Positions 48,078 to 55,695 of a stretch of 64,000 nt of DNA are shown piece by piece. A program made the position numbers and the translations under genes. This DNA is from Actinomyces timonensis DSM 23838 (GTDB lineage: Bacteria > Actinomycetota > Actinomycetes > Actinomycetales > Actinomycetaceae). Location: assembly GCF_000295095.1 (NCBI RefSeq), contig NZ_JH806634.1, positions 163,897 to 227,896 of the forward strand. Reading direction: 5' to 3'. The notes below the pieces were generated by a model, which was given only the letters and a program-made list of their open reading frames with translations, had not been told where the DNA came from and ran no database searches. Each line of letters begins with the position of its first letter. Position 1 is the first letter of the stretch.

Positions 48078-48887
48078 TTGTCAAACCGACTTGATCGACT
48101 CAGTCGACTCAAAGAACGGCCGTCGTGGCAGTCGTGCTGCGAGGACGACATCGAAATCGTCAGGCACGGAGATCGTGTTGTGATACATGATCGCGCTAGC
48201 GATACCTACTTCAAGACGACCTTTGTGGTGATTGGGGAGAGGCCTGTTGCCTGGGTGGACAAGGCTTCTCGCCTGTCGACGCTATGGCTGGGCGTCTACG
48301 TCATGCTGTTTCTCGCGATGTTGATCAATGGGTTGCTATGGCTGCTGGGGTATCTCGCTTCAGACGTGGCTTCAGAAAGGCTCAATGGAGGCGGAGGCCT
48401 CGTCCTGGCGGCGACGTTAGTTGTCAGTAATCTGCTCATCCATGAGGCTGGTCATGTCCTGGCGTTGCGATGGTGCGGAAGGCGTCCTGACAAGGTGGGA
48501 TTCAAGATGAACTATTGGGTCATGCCGGCATTCTTCGTTAGAATGAATCAGGTATCACTTCTCCCTAGAAGGGAAAGGCTGCTCTGCCACTCTGCCGGAC
48601 TCTTCGCTAACTTGATCGCCGTGAACCTGCTCGTATTGTGCCAGGAAGTTCTGGGCCTGGGTGAGGAGGGGAGATATGGAACTGCCTTGGTGATGATCTT
48701 TGTCGCCACCAACTTGTTGCCCTTGTGGAATGCGGATGGTCAACGTATGCTATTGGCGTGCTTCGATCTTGAGGAAGTCGAGGGCTGGTCGGATGCGCCA
48801 AAGCCCATTCTGGTTCTGAGGATTGTCTCGCTCGGGGTATTGGCCTATATTATCATTTTCGTTGTCGTGTCGTTCCTTCGGAGGTGA
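48078..48887 (+). CDS. M50-type membrane zinc protease, YydH/EpeP-like
   Basis: 269-aa membrane protein with about five helices. The zinc site is LLIHEAGHVLALRW (His122, Glu123, His126), and NLLPLWNADGQRML (Asp220) supplies the third ligand, the site-2-protease layout. It is expected to cut the modified precursor inside or next to the membrane. The only good start is TTG 48078, with GAGGGG upstream at a long spacing; an ATG at 48068 is in another frame. Placed between the radical SAM gene and the ABC genes, as in yydFGHIJ. Confidence 0.78.
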   Translation: MSNRLDRLSRLKERPSWQSCCEDDIEIVRHGDRVVIHDRASDTYFKTTFVVIGERPVAWVDKASRLSTLWLGVYVMLFLAMLINGLLWLLGYLASDVASERLNGGGGLVLAATLVVSNLLIHEAGHVLALRWCGRRPDKVGFKMNYWVMPAFFVRMNQVSLLPRRERLLCHSAGLFANLIAVNLLVLCQEVLGLGEEGRYGTALVMIFVATNLLPLWNADGQRMLLACFDLEEVEGWSDAPKPILVLRIVSLGVLAYIIIFVVVSFLRR

Positions 48888-48894
48888 TCTGGAT

Positions 48895-49584
48895 ATGGGT
48901 GATATTGTTGTTGAAGGGATTCGCCTTTCGGTGTCTTACGGCAAGCATCGCGCAGTCTCGGACATGAGTTTTAGAGTAGACGCGGACGATGGTGTTGTCG
49001 GCATGTTTGGCCCGAACGGCGCCGGGAAAACCACGTTGTTCAAGACGGTCTGTGGCGATATTGGGAGATATGACGGTGCGCTGAGGTGCCCCAGTCGAGA
49101 TGAGATCGCCTATCTACCAGATAAGCCGTTCTTGTTCTCCTGGATGACAGTTGGGCAGGCGATTGATCTGTTCAGCGCGAGGCACCAGGATTTTCGCGAT
49201 GATGTCGTGGAAGAGTTTCTCGCTGGGTCCGCGATTAAAAGGTCGGCGCCTGTGGGAAGCCTTTCGAAAGGGATGTCGGAGCGCTTGCATCTGGCTCTGA
49301 TCATGGCGAGGCGGCCAAGACTATATGTCTTGGATGAGCCGTTAGCTGGCGTCGATCCCCTGACTCGTGATCGCTTGATCGAGAACATCATCGAAGTTCG
49401 ATGTCAGGAGGCTCCAATGTTGTTGAGTACCCATCTGATCGAGGGGGTTGAGCGCGTCTTCGACGCTGTCATGATGGTGGTGGACGGGCGGCTGCTCCGC
49501 TCTGGAAAGGTTGCCGATGTTCGGCGGATCGGTGATGGGTCCCTCGAGATGGCATTTAAACGTTTGGTGGCCGCACATGAATGA
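48895..49584 (+). CDS. ABC transporter ATP-binding protein, YydI/EpeA-like
   Basis: 229-aa ATPase. Walker A FGPNGAGKTTLF (39-50), Walker B LYVLDEPLAGVD (Asp147-Glu148) and switch His in LLSTHLIEG are intact. The signature is LSKGMS instead of LSGGQ, as in many peptide-immunity exporters. SD GGAGGTGAT precedes ATG 48895. It overlaps the permease by 8 nt. Likely role: export of, or immunity to, the peptide. Confidence 0.85.
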   Translation: MGDIVVEGIRLSVSYGKHRAVSDMSFRVDADDGVVGMFGPNGAGKTTLFKTVCGDIGRYDGALRCPSRDEIAYLPDKPFLFSWMTVGQAIDLFSARHQDFRDDVVEEFLAGSAIKRSAPVGSLSKGMSERLHLALIMARRPRLYVLDEPLAGVDPLTRDRLIENIIEVRCQEAPMLLSTHLIEGVERVFDAVMMVVDGRLLRSGKVADVRRIGDGSLEMAFKRLVAAHE

Positions 49585-50311
49585 TTTGAGGATGGTCCTG
49601 CGTCGTCATGGACGGTTCTTCCTGCCCATCTTGGTACTCGCGTTGGTCGTTGCTGTCGCAGGGCGGGTGGGATCTGGGCAAATGGTGGCACAGATGCACG
49701 CGCTGGGTGTCATGCTGCTCTCATTCGGAGCGTCATTGTATGCGCTAGATTACTTGGTGCGGCATGTGGCCCTTTGCAGTGAGAGGATCTTCTTCCTCTC
49801 TCCACTGCCGAGATGGAAGATGGCGGGTTTGCACGGTTGTGTTCTCTGGTCGTATTTGATGGTTTTGTACGCCGTCGTTAGCCTTTCGGATTCTGGTCGA
49901 GGCGAGACTAGTTGGAGTGCGGTGCTCCTAGGGCTCATCGCAAAGGGGGTCGCTCTAGCCTGTGGCATGTTGATGATGCTCATAGGCGCTTCTGCTGGCA
50001 AGCGGGTCGCCGGGCCTGGTATGGCGCGCTCGGTCTCATGGGGCATGTTCGTCTTCATGCAGATTCTTGCGTTCGCGACGCTGTATTTCTCCCTCGTCAG
50101 GCGTTTTGCTGATCACTGGGTCGTGGGCGCAGTGACTGGTGATGATTTCTCGTGCTACTATCTCGGAATGATCCCGCTTCAGGGGCAGTACGTGGTGGAT
50201 CCTGAATATCGGATGCTTCAGCTCGTCTGCGCGAACGGCGTGCTCCTGGCGCTTCTGGTCGGGGTGTGTCTCCTCATCGGGAGGACGCGGCAGAATTATC
50301 TGGAGAAGTAG
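49577..50311 (+). CDS. ABC transporter membrane subunit, YydJ/EpeB-like
   Basis: 244-aa protein with about six hydrophobic helices and no other known domain. It starts MNDLRMVLRRHGRFF at 49577 within the ATPase end and finishes LIGRTRQNYLEK. An upstream in-frame ATG exists but would overlap the ATPase gene widely. It partners the preceding ATPase and is the last gene of the cluster; the assignment is by position and topology rather than sequence motif. Confidence 0.7.
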   Translation: MNDLRMVLRRHGRFFLPILVLALVVAVAGRVGSGQMVAQMHALGVMLLSFGASLYALDYLVRHVALCSERIFFLSPLPRWKMAGLHGCVLWSYLMVLYAVVSLSDSGRGETSWSAVLLGLIAKGVALACGMLMMLIGASAGKRVAGPGMARSVSWGMFVFMQILAFATLYFSLVRRFADHWVVGAVTGDDFSCYYLGMIPLQGQYVVDPEYRMLQLVCANGVLLALLVGVCLLIGRTRQNYLEK

Positions 50312-50382
50312 AGCGCGATCAGTCGGTGAATGCTGTCCTGGGACAAGCGGTCGTGTCGTGGTCGCATCGTCGGGTGCCTCCA

Positions 50383-50457
50383 GCACCGGTGGTTGCGCCG
50401 AGCACCTTCGGGTGCGGTGAGAACGCAACCCAAGGTGCCAGGCGCAACCACCGGTGC
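50383..50457 (+). terminator. Long hairpin after the peptide operon
   Basis: GCACCGGTGGTTGCGCC (50383-50399) and its exact complement (50441-50457) are 17-bp arms. Inside, GCACCTT/AAGGTGC (50402-50408, 50432-50438) and GGGTGCG/CGCAACCC extend the fold, so the 75-nt element is almost wholly self-complementary. Probably the operon terminator. Confidence 0.65.
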
Positions 50458-50644
50458 AGAATGTCGCCGCCGGTGCCAGACGCGCCTGACGTCACCGCCT
50501 CTCCAACTGCCGCCCAGTCCGTTCCAGGACGTCTGAGACGCCAACACCGTCCCAGATGCCTTGGCACACCACAATCTCGATCCTGATGTCCACCGGTCGC
50601 GCGCGGGCCCGGCCGTTGCACAGGGCGCGCACAGGTGGCTCCGC

Positions 50645-50650
50645 TACTCT
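50645..50650 (+). promoter_or_regulatory. -10 box TACTCT, leaderless start of htpX
   Basis: TACTCT ends 6 nt before ATG 50657; no SD is present. Confidence 0.5.
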
Positions 50651-50656
50651 GACGGC

Positions 50657-51532
50657 ATGTCGGCGATCTACCGAGGCACCAACCACCACAACGGCCTGAA
50701 GACCACCGCCCTCCTGGGCGGCATGTGGGGCCTGCTCATCCTCATCGGCTACCTGCTCACCCGGGGCACCGGCTCCTCGATCTTCCTGTTCATCATGCCG
50801 CTCATCGGGGTGGCCCAGACCGCGTACACCTACTGGAACTCGGACAAGCTCGCCGTGCGCTCCATGGGCGCCATCGAGGTCACCGCCGCCCAGGAGCCCG
50901 TCATGCACAAGGTGGTCGCTGAGCTGTCGGCGGCCTCGGGCCAGCCCATGCCGCGCCTTTTCATGGCGCCGACGATGAGCCCGAACGCCTTCGCCACCGG
51001 CCGCAACCCCGCCAACGCCGCCGTGTGCTGCACGCGGGGCATCCTCCAGCTCCTCGATGAGCGCGAGCTGCGCGGCGTGCTGGGCCACGAGCTCTCCCAC
51101 GTCTACAACCGCGATATCCTCACCGGCTCCATCGCCGCAGGCATCGCCGGGGTCATCTCCTCGCTGGGCACGATGGCCCTGTGGTTCGGCACTGGCCGCG
51201 ACCGCCGCGAGGGCAACGGCCTGGCCGTCCTCCTCCTGGCGCTCCTCGCCCCGCTGGCCGCCACCGTCACCCAGTTCGCGATCTCGCGCACTCGCGAGTA
51301 CGACGCCGACCACGACGGCGCGGTCCTCACCAACGACCCGCTCGCCCTGGCCAGCGCCCTGCGCAAGCTCGACGGCGGCATCGCGGCCGCGCCCATGGCG
51401 CGCGACCCGCGCATGGAGCCCGTGAGCTCGATGATGATCGCCAACCCCTTCGGGCGCGTCAAGAACCTCTTCGCCACCCACCCCCCGATGGCCGACCGCA
51501 TCCGCCGCCTGGAGCAGATGGCCGGGTACTGA
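50657..51532 (+). CDS. htpX: HtpX-type M48 membrane metalloprotease
   Basis: 291-aa membrane protease for quality control of membrane proteins. Two N-terminal helices precede the zinc site LGHELSHVYNRD (His144, Glu145, His148), and the third ligand is in RTREYDADHDGA. The ending LFATHPPMADRIRRLEQMAG is typical for HtpX. The longer upstream frame lacks a start signal; TACTCT sets the start at 50657. Confidence 0.94.
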   Translation: MSAIYRGTNHHNGLKTTALLGGMWGLLILIGYLLTRGTGSSIFLFIMPLIGVAQTAYTYWNSDKLAVRSMGAIEVTAAQEPVMHKVVAELSAASGQPMPRLFMAPTMSPNAFATGRNPANAAVCCTRGILQLLDERELRGVLGHELSHVYNRDILTGSIAAGIAGVISSLGTMALWFGTGRDRREGNGLAVLLLALLAPLAATVTQFAISRTREYDADHDGAVLTNDPLALASALRKLDGGIAAAPMARDPRMEPVSSMMIANPFGRVKNLFATHPPMADRIRRLEQMAGY

Positions 51533-51666
51533 CAGACCTCCCCGGGCTGTCCAGGCGGGCCACCGCGGACTCCCGGGCACACGCGAGAGGGAGGGACCGT
51601 CACGGTCCCGCCCTCTCGGCGCGCAAGGCCCCGCCCAGCGGCTGCCAGCGAGAGGCCCGACGCGGA

Positions 51667-52569
51667 TCAGGAGCCCTGGTCGCTCAGGCACAGAACGGCG
51701 TCATAGGACGTCGGATTGTCCGTCTGGACACTCGTAAAGCTCGTACCGCCGAGGTTCCAGGAGTAGACCGTGTTGGTGTTGGTCGCACCCGACGCGACGC
51801 ACTGGTCGATGATGTACTGGGTGCGCGTCTCCTCCAGTGTCGGCGCGGGGCCGGGGTTGTTCACATCGATCGTGGGGATCGCGATGACCGGGACGTTGGA
51901 GACCCCCGGCAAGGAGCCCTCCACGCGCAGCGCCCCACTCGTCGAGCAGTCGGCCTTGCGCACGGCTGGATGCGAGGGGTCGGACTCGTCGGCGGTGATG
52001 CAGTCACCGGCCTTGGCGTCGTTGACGGATTCCTCCACGGGGATCCCCGCGCTCAAGTCGTTGTAGCACGTGGCGTCGTCGAAGTAGTCACCACCGGGAG
52101 TGGTCGCGCAGGACTCCTTCGTCGTCGACGTGGCCACCACCTTGAACTTGGCGCTGGCGTTGTCGCAGGAGACGATCGTCGCGCTCGGGTCGGTGAGCGA
52201 GTCGATGCAGTCGCCCACCGCGGCCTTCGAGGCCTTGTCGCCCAGCTTGCCGCCGGACGAGTCAGCCCCCGCGCTCGCCGATGAGCCGCCTGCCGCGGAG
52301 TCGGAAGAGTCGCCGGAGTCCTTGTAGGCGGCGAGGATCCCACCGGTGACGAGGAGGCTGAGGACGGCGAGCCCCGCGATGAGGGCGATGATGCCTTTCC
52401 TCTTGGTCGATGGGGGCGTTGACGGCGCCTGCCCGGGCGCCGGGTACTGCCCGCCCATGCCGTAGGCGGGCGGGCCGCCGGCAGGGGCGCCCATCGGCGT
52501 CGAAGGGCCAGTGGGGGAGGCGGGAGCGGCGCCGTACTGGATATTCGGGTCGTAAGGCCCGGTGCTCAT
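51667..52569 (-). CDS. LppU/SCO3897-like membrane-anchored protein
   Basis: 300 aa. Residues 1-55 are a cytosolic Pro/Gly/Ala/Tyr-rich tail, followed by a transmembrane helix (IIALIAGLAVLSLLVTGGIL). The outside part begins Ser/Gly-rich, then holds two Cys-containing repeats: VGDCIDSL through IVSCDNASAKFKVVA and AGDCITADES through KADCSTSGALRV. This pattern is seen in actinobacterial LppU/SCO3897-type proteins of unknown function, and the Cys residues probably form disulfides. SD GAGGAGATCCT before ATG 52569. Confidence 0.6.
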   Translation of the reverse strand: MSTGPYDPNIQYGAAPASPTGPSTPMGAPAGGPPAYGMGGQYPAPGQAPSTPPSTKRKGIIALIAGLAVLSLLVTGGILAAYKDSGDSSDSAAGGSSASAGADSSGGKLGDKASKAAVGDCIDSLTDPSATIVSCDNASAKFKVVATSTTKESCATTPGGDYFDDATCYNDLSAGIPVEESVNDAKAGDCITADESDPSHPAVRKADCSTSGALRVEGSLPGVSNVPVIAIPTIDVNNPGPAPTLEETRTQYIIDQCVASGATNTNTVYSWNLGGTSFTSVQTDNPTSYDAVLCLSDQGS

Positions 52570-52651
52570 AGGATCTCCTCGGGGATCCAGGGTCACGGTG
52601 AGATCACGATAGCAACGGCGCGCGCTCCGGCGACGCGACCGCCCGCCGGGC

Positions 52652-53149
52652 TCAGCGGTAGTTGACGAACTGCAGGGCGGCGTCGACGTCGAGTCCCTTG
52701 AGCAGGGCGATGACAGCCTGCAGATCATCGCGTGACTTCGAGGAGACCCGGACCTCGTCCCCCTGGATCGTGGCCTTGACGCCCTTGGGGCCCTCGTCCC
52801 GGATCTCCTTGGTGATCCGCTTGGCGATCTCCTGGCTGATGCCCTCCTTGAGGGGGCAGGCCAGGCGGTAGATCTTCCCCGAGGGCTTGGGCTCGCCCTC
52901 CCCCAGGTCGAGCGCCTTGAGGGAGACGCCCCTGCGGAACAGCTTGGACTGCAGCACGTCGAGGATCGCCAGCACGCGCTCGGCGGAGTTGGCCTCCATG
53001 GTGATGACGTCGCCCGCGAGCGAGACGGAGGCGTCGACGCCGCGGAAGTCGTAGCGCTGGGCGATCTCCTTGGCGGTCTGGTTGACGGCGTTGTCGACCT
53101 CCTGGCGGTCGAGCTTGGAGACGACGTCGAAGGAGGAGTCTGATGCCAT
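52652..53149 (-). CDS. yajQ: YajQ family nucleotide/cyclic di-GMP-binding protein
   Basis: 165-aa cytosolic protein of normal family length. It begins [20 protein letters not shown], contains [42 protein letters not shown], and ends ALQFVNYR, all typical of YajQ. Some members bind c-di-GMP and act with transcription factors; the actinobacterial role is not established. SD AAAGG before ATG 53149. Confidence 0.95.
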   Translation of the reverse strand: MASDSSFDVVSKLDRQEVDNAVNQTAKEIAQRYDFRGVDASVSLAGDVITMEANSAERVLAILDVLQSKLFRRGVSLKALDLGEGEPKPSGKIYRLACPLKEGISQEIAKRITKEIRDEGPKGVKATIQGDEVRVSSKSRDDLQAVIALLKGLDVDAALQFVNYR

Positions 53150-53325
53150 GGCGTTGCCTTTCTGGGCCGTTCTGCGTGCTGGGCGTGCGGGGAGAAGCGC
53201 CGCTCGTGAGCGCCGGGCGCCGCTGCCGGGCGCCGCTGCCCAGCGCCCGGCGGCCCCGCGCCGCCCCCTCCCCGGGACGGCCCCGGGGCCGTGGAAGCCG
53301 TGTGAGCAGGGTCCTAGGGGCGGGA

Positions 53326-53356
53326 TTGGCGCGCTCCGCCGTCGGCTTGTTATTCT
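53326..53356 (+). promoter_or_regulatory. Candidate promoter of the tRNA cluster
   Basis: TTGGCG (53326-53331) and TATTCT (53351-53356), 19-nt spacing, about 40 nt before the tRNA-Tyr 5' end. Plausible but spacing is long. The rest of 53150-53402 is GC-rich with nothing else recognised. Confidence 0.4.
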
Positions 53357-53402
53357 TCCACGGCACCACGCGATGAGTCCTCGGGCTCGGGTTGTGGAGC
53401 AT

Positions 53403-53483
53403 GGCGGGTTGCCCGAGCGGCCAATGGGAGCTGACTGTAAATCAGCCGCGCAAGCTACGGGGGTTCGAATCCCTCACCCGCCA
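53403..53483 (+). tRNA. tRNA-Tyr (GTA)
   Basis: 81 nt with acceptor GGCGGGT/ACCCGCC, anticodon stem GCTGA/TCAGC and loop CTGTAAA giving anticodon GTA, a long class II variable arm, and T-loop GTTCGAATC. The 3' CCA is not encoded. Confidence 0.95.
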
Positions 53484-53492
53484 CGGTGCCCA

Positions 53493-53547
53493 TGGCCCTG
53501 CTGTGGGATGCCATCCCTCCTCGGAGGGAGCCCAGTGAGTAGGGCCA
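53493..53547 (+). terminator. Branched hairpin after tRNA-Tyr
   Basis: Outer arms TGGCCCT/AGGGCCA (53493-53499, 53541-53547) enclose an inner TCCCTCC/GGAGGGA stem (53514-53529). Possible terminator or processing structure. Confidence 0.4.
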
Positions 53548-53599
53548 CGGATGGTCGAGTTGCGAGCGCAGAAGCGATCATCCTAGGATTCCGCTCGTT

Positions 53600-53672
53600 G
53601 CCCCGATAGCTCAGTCGGCAGAGCGTCTCCATGGTAAGGAGAAGGTCAAGGGTTCGATTCCCTTTCGGGGCT
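53600..53672 (+). tRNA. tRNA-Thr (GGT)
   Basis: 73 nt; acceptor GCCCCGA/TCGGGGC, anticodon stem TCTCC/GGAGA with loop ATGGTAA, anticodon GGT, T-arm GGGTTCGATTCCC. No encoded CCA. Confidence 0.95.
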
Positions 53673-53683
53673 CGCTCGCAGCG

Positions 53684-53699
53684 GGGGCCGTCAGGCCCC
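53684..53699 (+). terminator. Short hairpin between tRNA-Thr and tRNA-Met
   Basis: GGGGCC-GTCA-GGCCCC, followed by TT. Could terminate or space the tRNA transcript. Confidence 0.4.
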
Positions 53700-53713
53700 T
53701 TCCGTGTTCATAT

Positions 53714-53787
53714 GGCGAGGTAGCTCAGCTGGTTAGAGCGCACGACTCATAATCGTGAGGTCGAGGGTTCGAGTCCCTCCCCCGCTA
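53714..53787 (+). tRNA. Elongator tRNA-Met (CAT)
   Basis: 74 nt; anticodon stem ACGAC... with loop CTCATAA and anticodon CAT, T-arm GAGGGTTCGAGTCCCTC. Acceptor GGCGAGG/CCCCGCT has an A5-C68 mismatch and a G1-U72 wobble; other actinobacterial elongator tRNA-Met genes usually have G at position 5. tRNA-Ile (CAT) is less likely because the body resembles elongator Met. Confidence 0.88.
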
Positions 53788-53847
53788 CGCAAGGTTCGAG
53801 CACATCGCCGCCCCGGGCTGCTCGAGGATCAATGAGAGGAGAGACAC

Positions 53848-54018
53848 GTGGCTTCCAAGACCGCTGACGTGCGTCCCAAGATCACTCTGGCTTGCTCGGA
53901 GTGCAAGGAGCGCAACTACATCACCAAGAAGAACCGCCGGAACACCCCCGATCGCCTCGCGATCTCCAAGTTCTGCGCGCGTTGCGGCAAGCACACGGAG
54001 CACCGCGAGACCCGCTGA
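53848..54018 (+). CDS. rpmG: 50S ribosomal protein L33
   Basis: 56-aa ribosomal protein, below the usual gene-calling length. GTG start with SD GAGAGGAGAG. Sequence [16 protein letters not shown] through HTEHRETR matches L33. Two CxxC pairs (Cys16/19 and Cys43/46) make it the zinc-binding form. It follows tRNA-Met, the conserved actinobacterial order tRNA-Thr, tRNA-Met, rpmG. Confidence 0.97.
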   Translation: MASKTADVRPKITLACSECKERNYITKKNRRNTPDRLAISKFCARCGKHTEHRETR

Positions 54019-54026
54019 GCCCCGCC

Positions 54027-54045
54027 GCCCGGATACGATCCGGGC
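54027..54045 (+). promoter_or_regulatory. Palindrome with embedded -10 box between rpmG and the next gene
   Basis: GCCCGGAT-ACG-ATCCGGGC has perfect 8-bp arms starting 8 nt after the rpmG stop. It contains TACGAT (54034-54039), which is 6 nt before ATG 54046. It may serve both as rpmG terminator and as the leaderless promoter of the next gene. Confidence 0.45.
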
Positions 54046-54894
54046 ATGAGCGCGCCGAGCCCCACCAGCCCCGAGCAGGTGGGGCTTCGTCATGCCCGGC
54101 AGCCGCTTCAGCGCATTCTCACCCGCTCCGGTATCGACGACGCCGAGGCGTCCGCCCACCGCGGCGCCCGGGCCATGGCCCCGGCACTGGCCGCCCTCGC
54201 CCTGGCCCGCGAGATCGTCGACCCCTGGGATGGCCTCATCCACCGGCGCTGCCGCATCGCCCCCGCTCCCCACAGCTCGGCTCATCCCAGGCCGCCTCGC
54301 CTGAGGAGGACGGCCCGCTCTGGCTGGGAGCTCATCGAGGTGACTGTCGAGTTGAGCGCTGAGGTTGCCGCCGACGGCGCCCCGTCCACCCCGCCCCCGC
54401 AGGCGTGGCCCGTGCTCCAGATCCGCCACGACCTGGCCCGACGCCCCCTCCCGGCCCCTGAGGGAGCCGACCCTCTCAGCACCGCGAGCGCCGTGGGTGC
54501 TGCACCCACCGACGCGACTCGCCCCGCTCACGGCAGCCACGGCAGTCACAACGCCGCCTCCGGCCGTCGGCTCATCCTCACAGGAGACGACCTCGCCGCC
54601 TGGGCCAGCGCCACCGGCGATGACAACCCGATCCACCTCGTTCTAGGCGCGGCCCGGCGCGCCGGCCTCGCAGCCGAGGAGGACGGCGTCGTCGCCCACG
54701 GTCTCCTGCTGGCCGCCCTGAGCCTCGGCCTCGTCCCAGCGGACCCCCGGCATGAGGGCCTCGACCTGCTCTTCCCCGCGGCACTCGCCGTCGGGCGGCC
54801 CGGGGCGGCTCTCATCGTTGATGAGCGCGGCTCGTGCTGGTCGGCTGTGGGGAAGCGGCGTGTGCTGCGGCGGCAGGGCGCGAGCACCCGATGA
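54046..54894 (+). CDS. MaoC/Had-like hotdog-fold protein, divergent
   Basis: 282 aa. The C-terminal third has a MaoC-type hydratase core, LTGDDLAAWASATGDDNPIH and EEDGVVAHGLLLAALSLGL; the Asp and His of the usual D-x4-H pair (DDNPIH) are present. The N-terminal half aligns poorly with known domains and is interrupted by Pro/Ala/His-rich stretches, so it looks like a fused or degenerated second hotdog domain. In mycobacteria rpmG is followed by hadA-hadB-hadC, so this is the positional counterpart. Substrate unknown; an acyl-thioester dehydratase role is inferred. Start set by TACGAT at 6 nt. Confidence 0.6.
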   Translation: MSAPSPTSPEQVGLRHARQPLQRILTRSGIDDAEASAHRGARAMAPALAALALAREIVDPWDGLIHRRCRIAPAPHSSAHPRPPRLRRTARSGWELIEVTVELSAEVAADGAPSTPPPQAWPVLQIRHDLARRPLPAPEGADPLSTASAVGAAPTDATRPAHGSHGSHNAASGRRLILTGDDLAAWASATGDDNPIHLVLGAARRAGLAAEEDGVVAHGLLLAALSLGLVPADPRHEGLDLLFPAALAVGRPGAALIVDERGSCWSAVGKRRVLRRQGASTR

Positions 54895-54944
54895 GGCTCA
54901 CACGGCCGTGGGGCTCGTCATGCTCGCTGGCAATCCTCTCGAGA

Positions 54945-54962
54945 TTGTTCAATACTTAACGA
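54945..54962. promoter_or_regulatory. Candidate MarR operator
   Basis: TTGTTCAATACTTAACGA is an AT-rich, imperfect palindrome (6 of 9 symmetric positions) in otherwise GC-rich sequence, about 90 nt before the MarR gene. Such sites commonly bind the adjacent MarR protein; inferred. Confidence 0.35.
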
Positions 54963-55054
54963 CATCCCGTGGCCCGATCGCTCATTGAGAGGCCACGTCA
55001 CCATCAGCGGCGCCATGGCGCCCCGAATCGTCAGGCAGCGCGGAGAGGAACGAT

Positions 55055-55672
55055 ATGGCAGGGAAGGCCGGACAGGCTCTCGCGGAGCAGGACAAGCCCG
55101 CCTGTGGCCAGGCCTCCGCCCCCGCAGCCCCGTCTTGCGGGCAGGCGCCGGTGGAGGTCACCCCATCCTGCGGCCAGGCCGCTGCTGCCGAGGCCCCTCT
55201 CCTGGCATCGAGCAGTTGCGCGGCCGCGGGATCTCCCAGGCTCGACGCCCTCGAGATGCGCGCCTGGCGCGCCTTCCTCCACACCGCGACCGCCGTCACT
55301 GGCGTGCTCAACCACGAGCTCGAGACGAGCGTCGGGCTCTCCCTGCACGAGTACGAGATCCTCGTGCGCCTCGACGAGGCCCCCGGCAAGGAGCTGCGGA
55401 TGTCGAGCCTGGCGGAGATGATCGGGCACTCCCGCTCCCGCCTCACCCACACGGTCACCCGCCTGGAGAAGGAGGGCTTCGTGGAGCGGCGCTCCTGCCC
55501 CTCCGACAAGCGCGGCGTCAACTGCGCCCTCACGGACGCCGGCCTGGCCTTCCTGCGCTCAGCGGCCCCGCTGCACCTCGACGGCGTCCGCAGGCACGTC
55601 GTCGACCGCCTCGGGCGGAGCGACCTGGAGGCACTCGCCGAGATCATGTCGCGGCTCAACCCCGCCGACTGA
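55055..55672 (+). CDS. MarR family transcriptional regulator with Cys-repeat N-terminus
   Basis: 205 aa. Residues ~65-205 form a normal MarR winged helix: LSLHEYEILVRLDEAPGKEL, MSSLAEMIGHSRSRLTHTV (recognition helix), RLEKEGFVERRSCPSDKRG (wing). The first ~60 residues are an unusual extension with three CGQA units whose cysteines (17, 28, 39) are exactly 11 residues apart. ATG 55055 has AGAGGAA upstream; the next in-frame ATG (about 55256) would remove the extension. Ligand and targets unknown. Confidence 0.85.
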   Translation: MAGKAGQALAEQDKPACGQASAPAAPSCGQAPVEVTPSCGQAAAAEAPLLASSSCAAAGSPRLDALEMRAWRAFLHTATAVTGVLNHELETSVGLSLHEYEILVRLDEAPGKELRMSSLAEMIGHSRSRLTHTVTRLEKEGFVERRSCPSDKRGVNCALTDAGLAFLRSAAPLHLDGVRRHVVDRLGRSDLEALAEIMSRLNPAD

Positions 55673-55695
55673 GGCGGACGGCGCGTCCCGCCAGC

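Larger units (their letters stand above)
50312..50656. other. Right boundary of the peptide cluster
   Basis: 345 nt with no gene. It holds the large hairpin at 50383-50457 and, at its right end, the htpX promoter. Composition returns to host-like GC after about 50370. Confidence 0.5.

Noticed and set aside
46920-50311. Lanthipeptide, sactipeptide or lasso peptide cluster
   Set aside because: No LanM/LanB/LanC, no Cys in the precursor, no asparagine-synthetase-like cyclase or RRE protein; gene order fits epipeptides.
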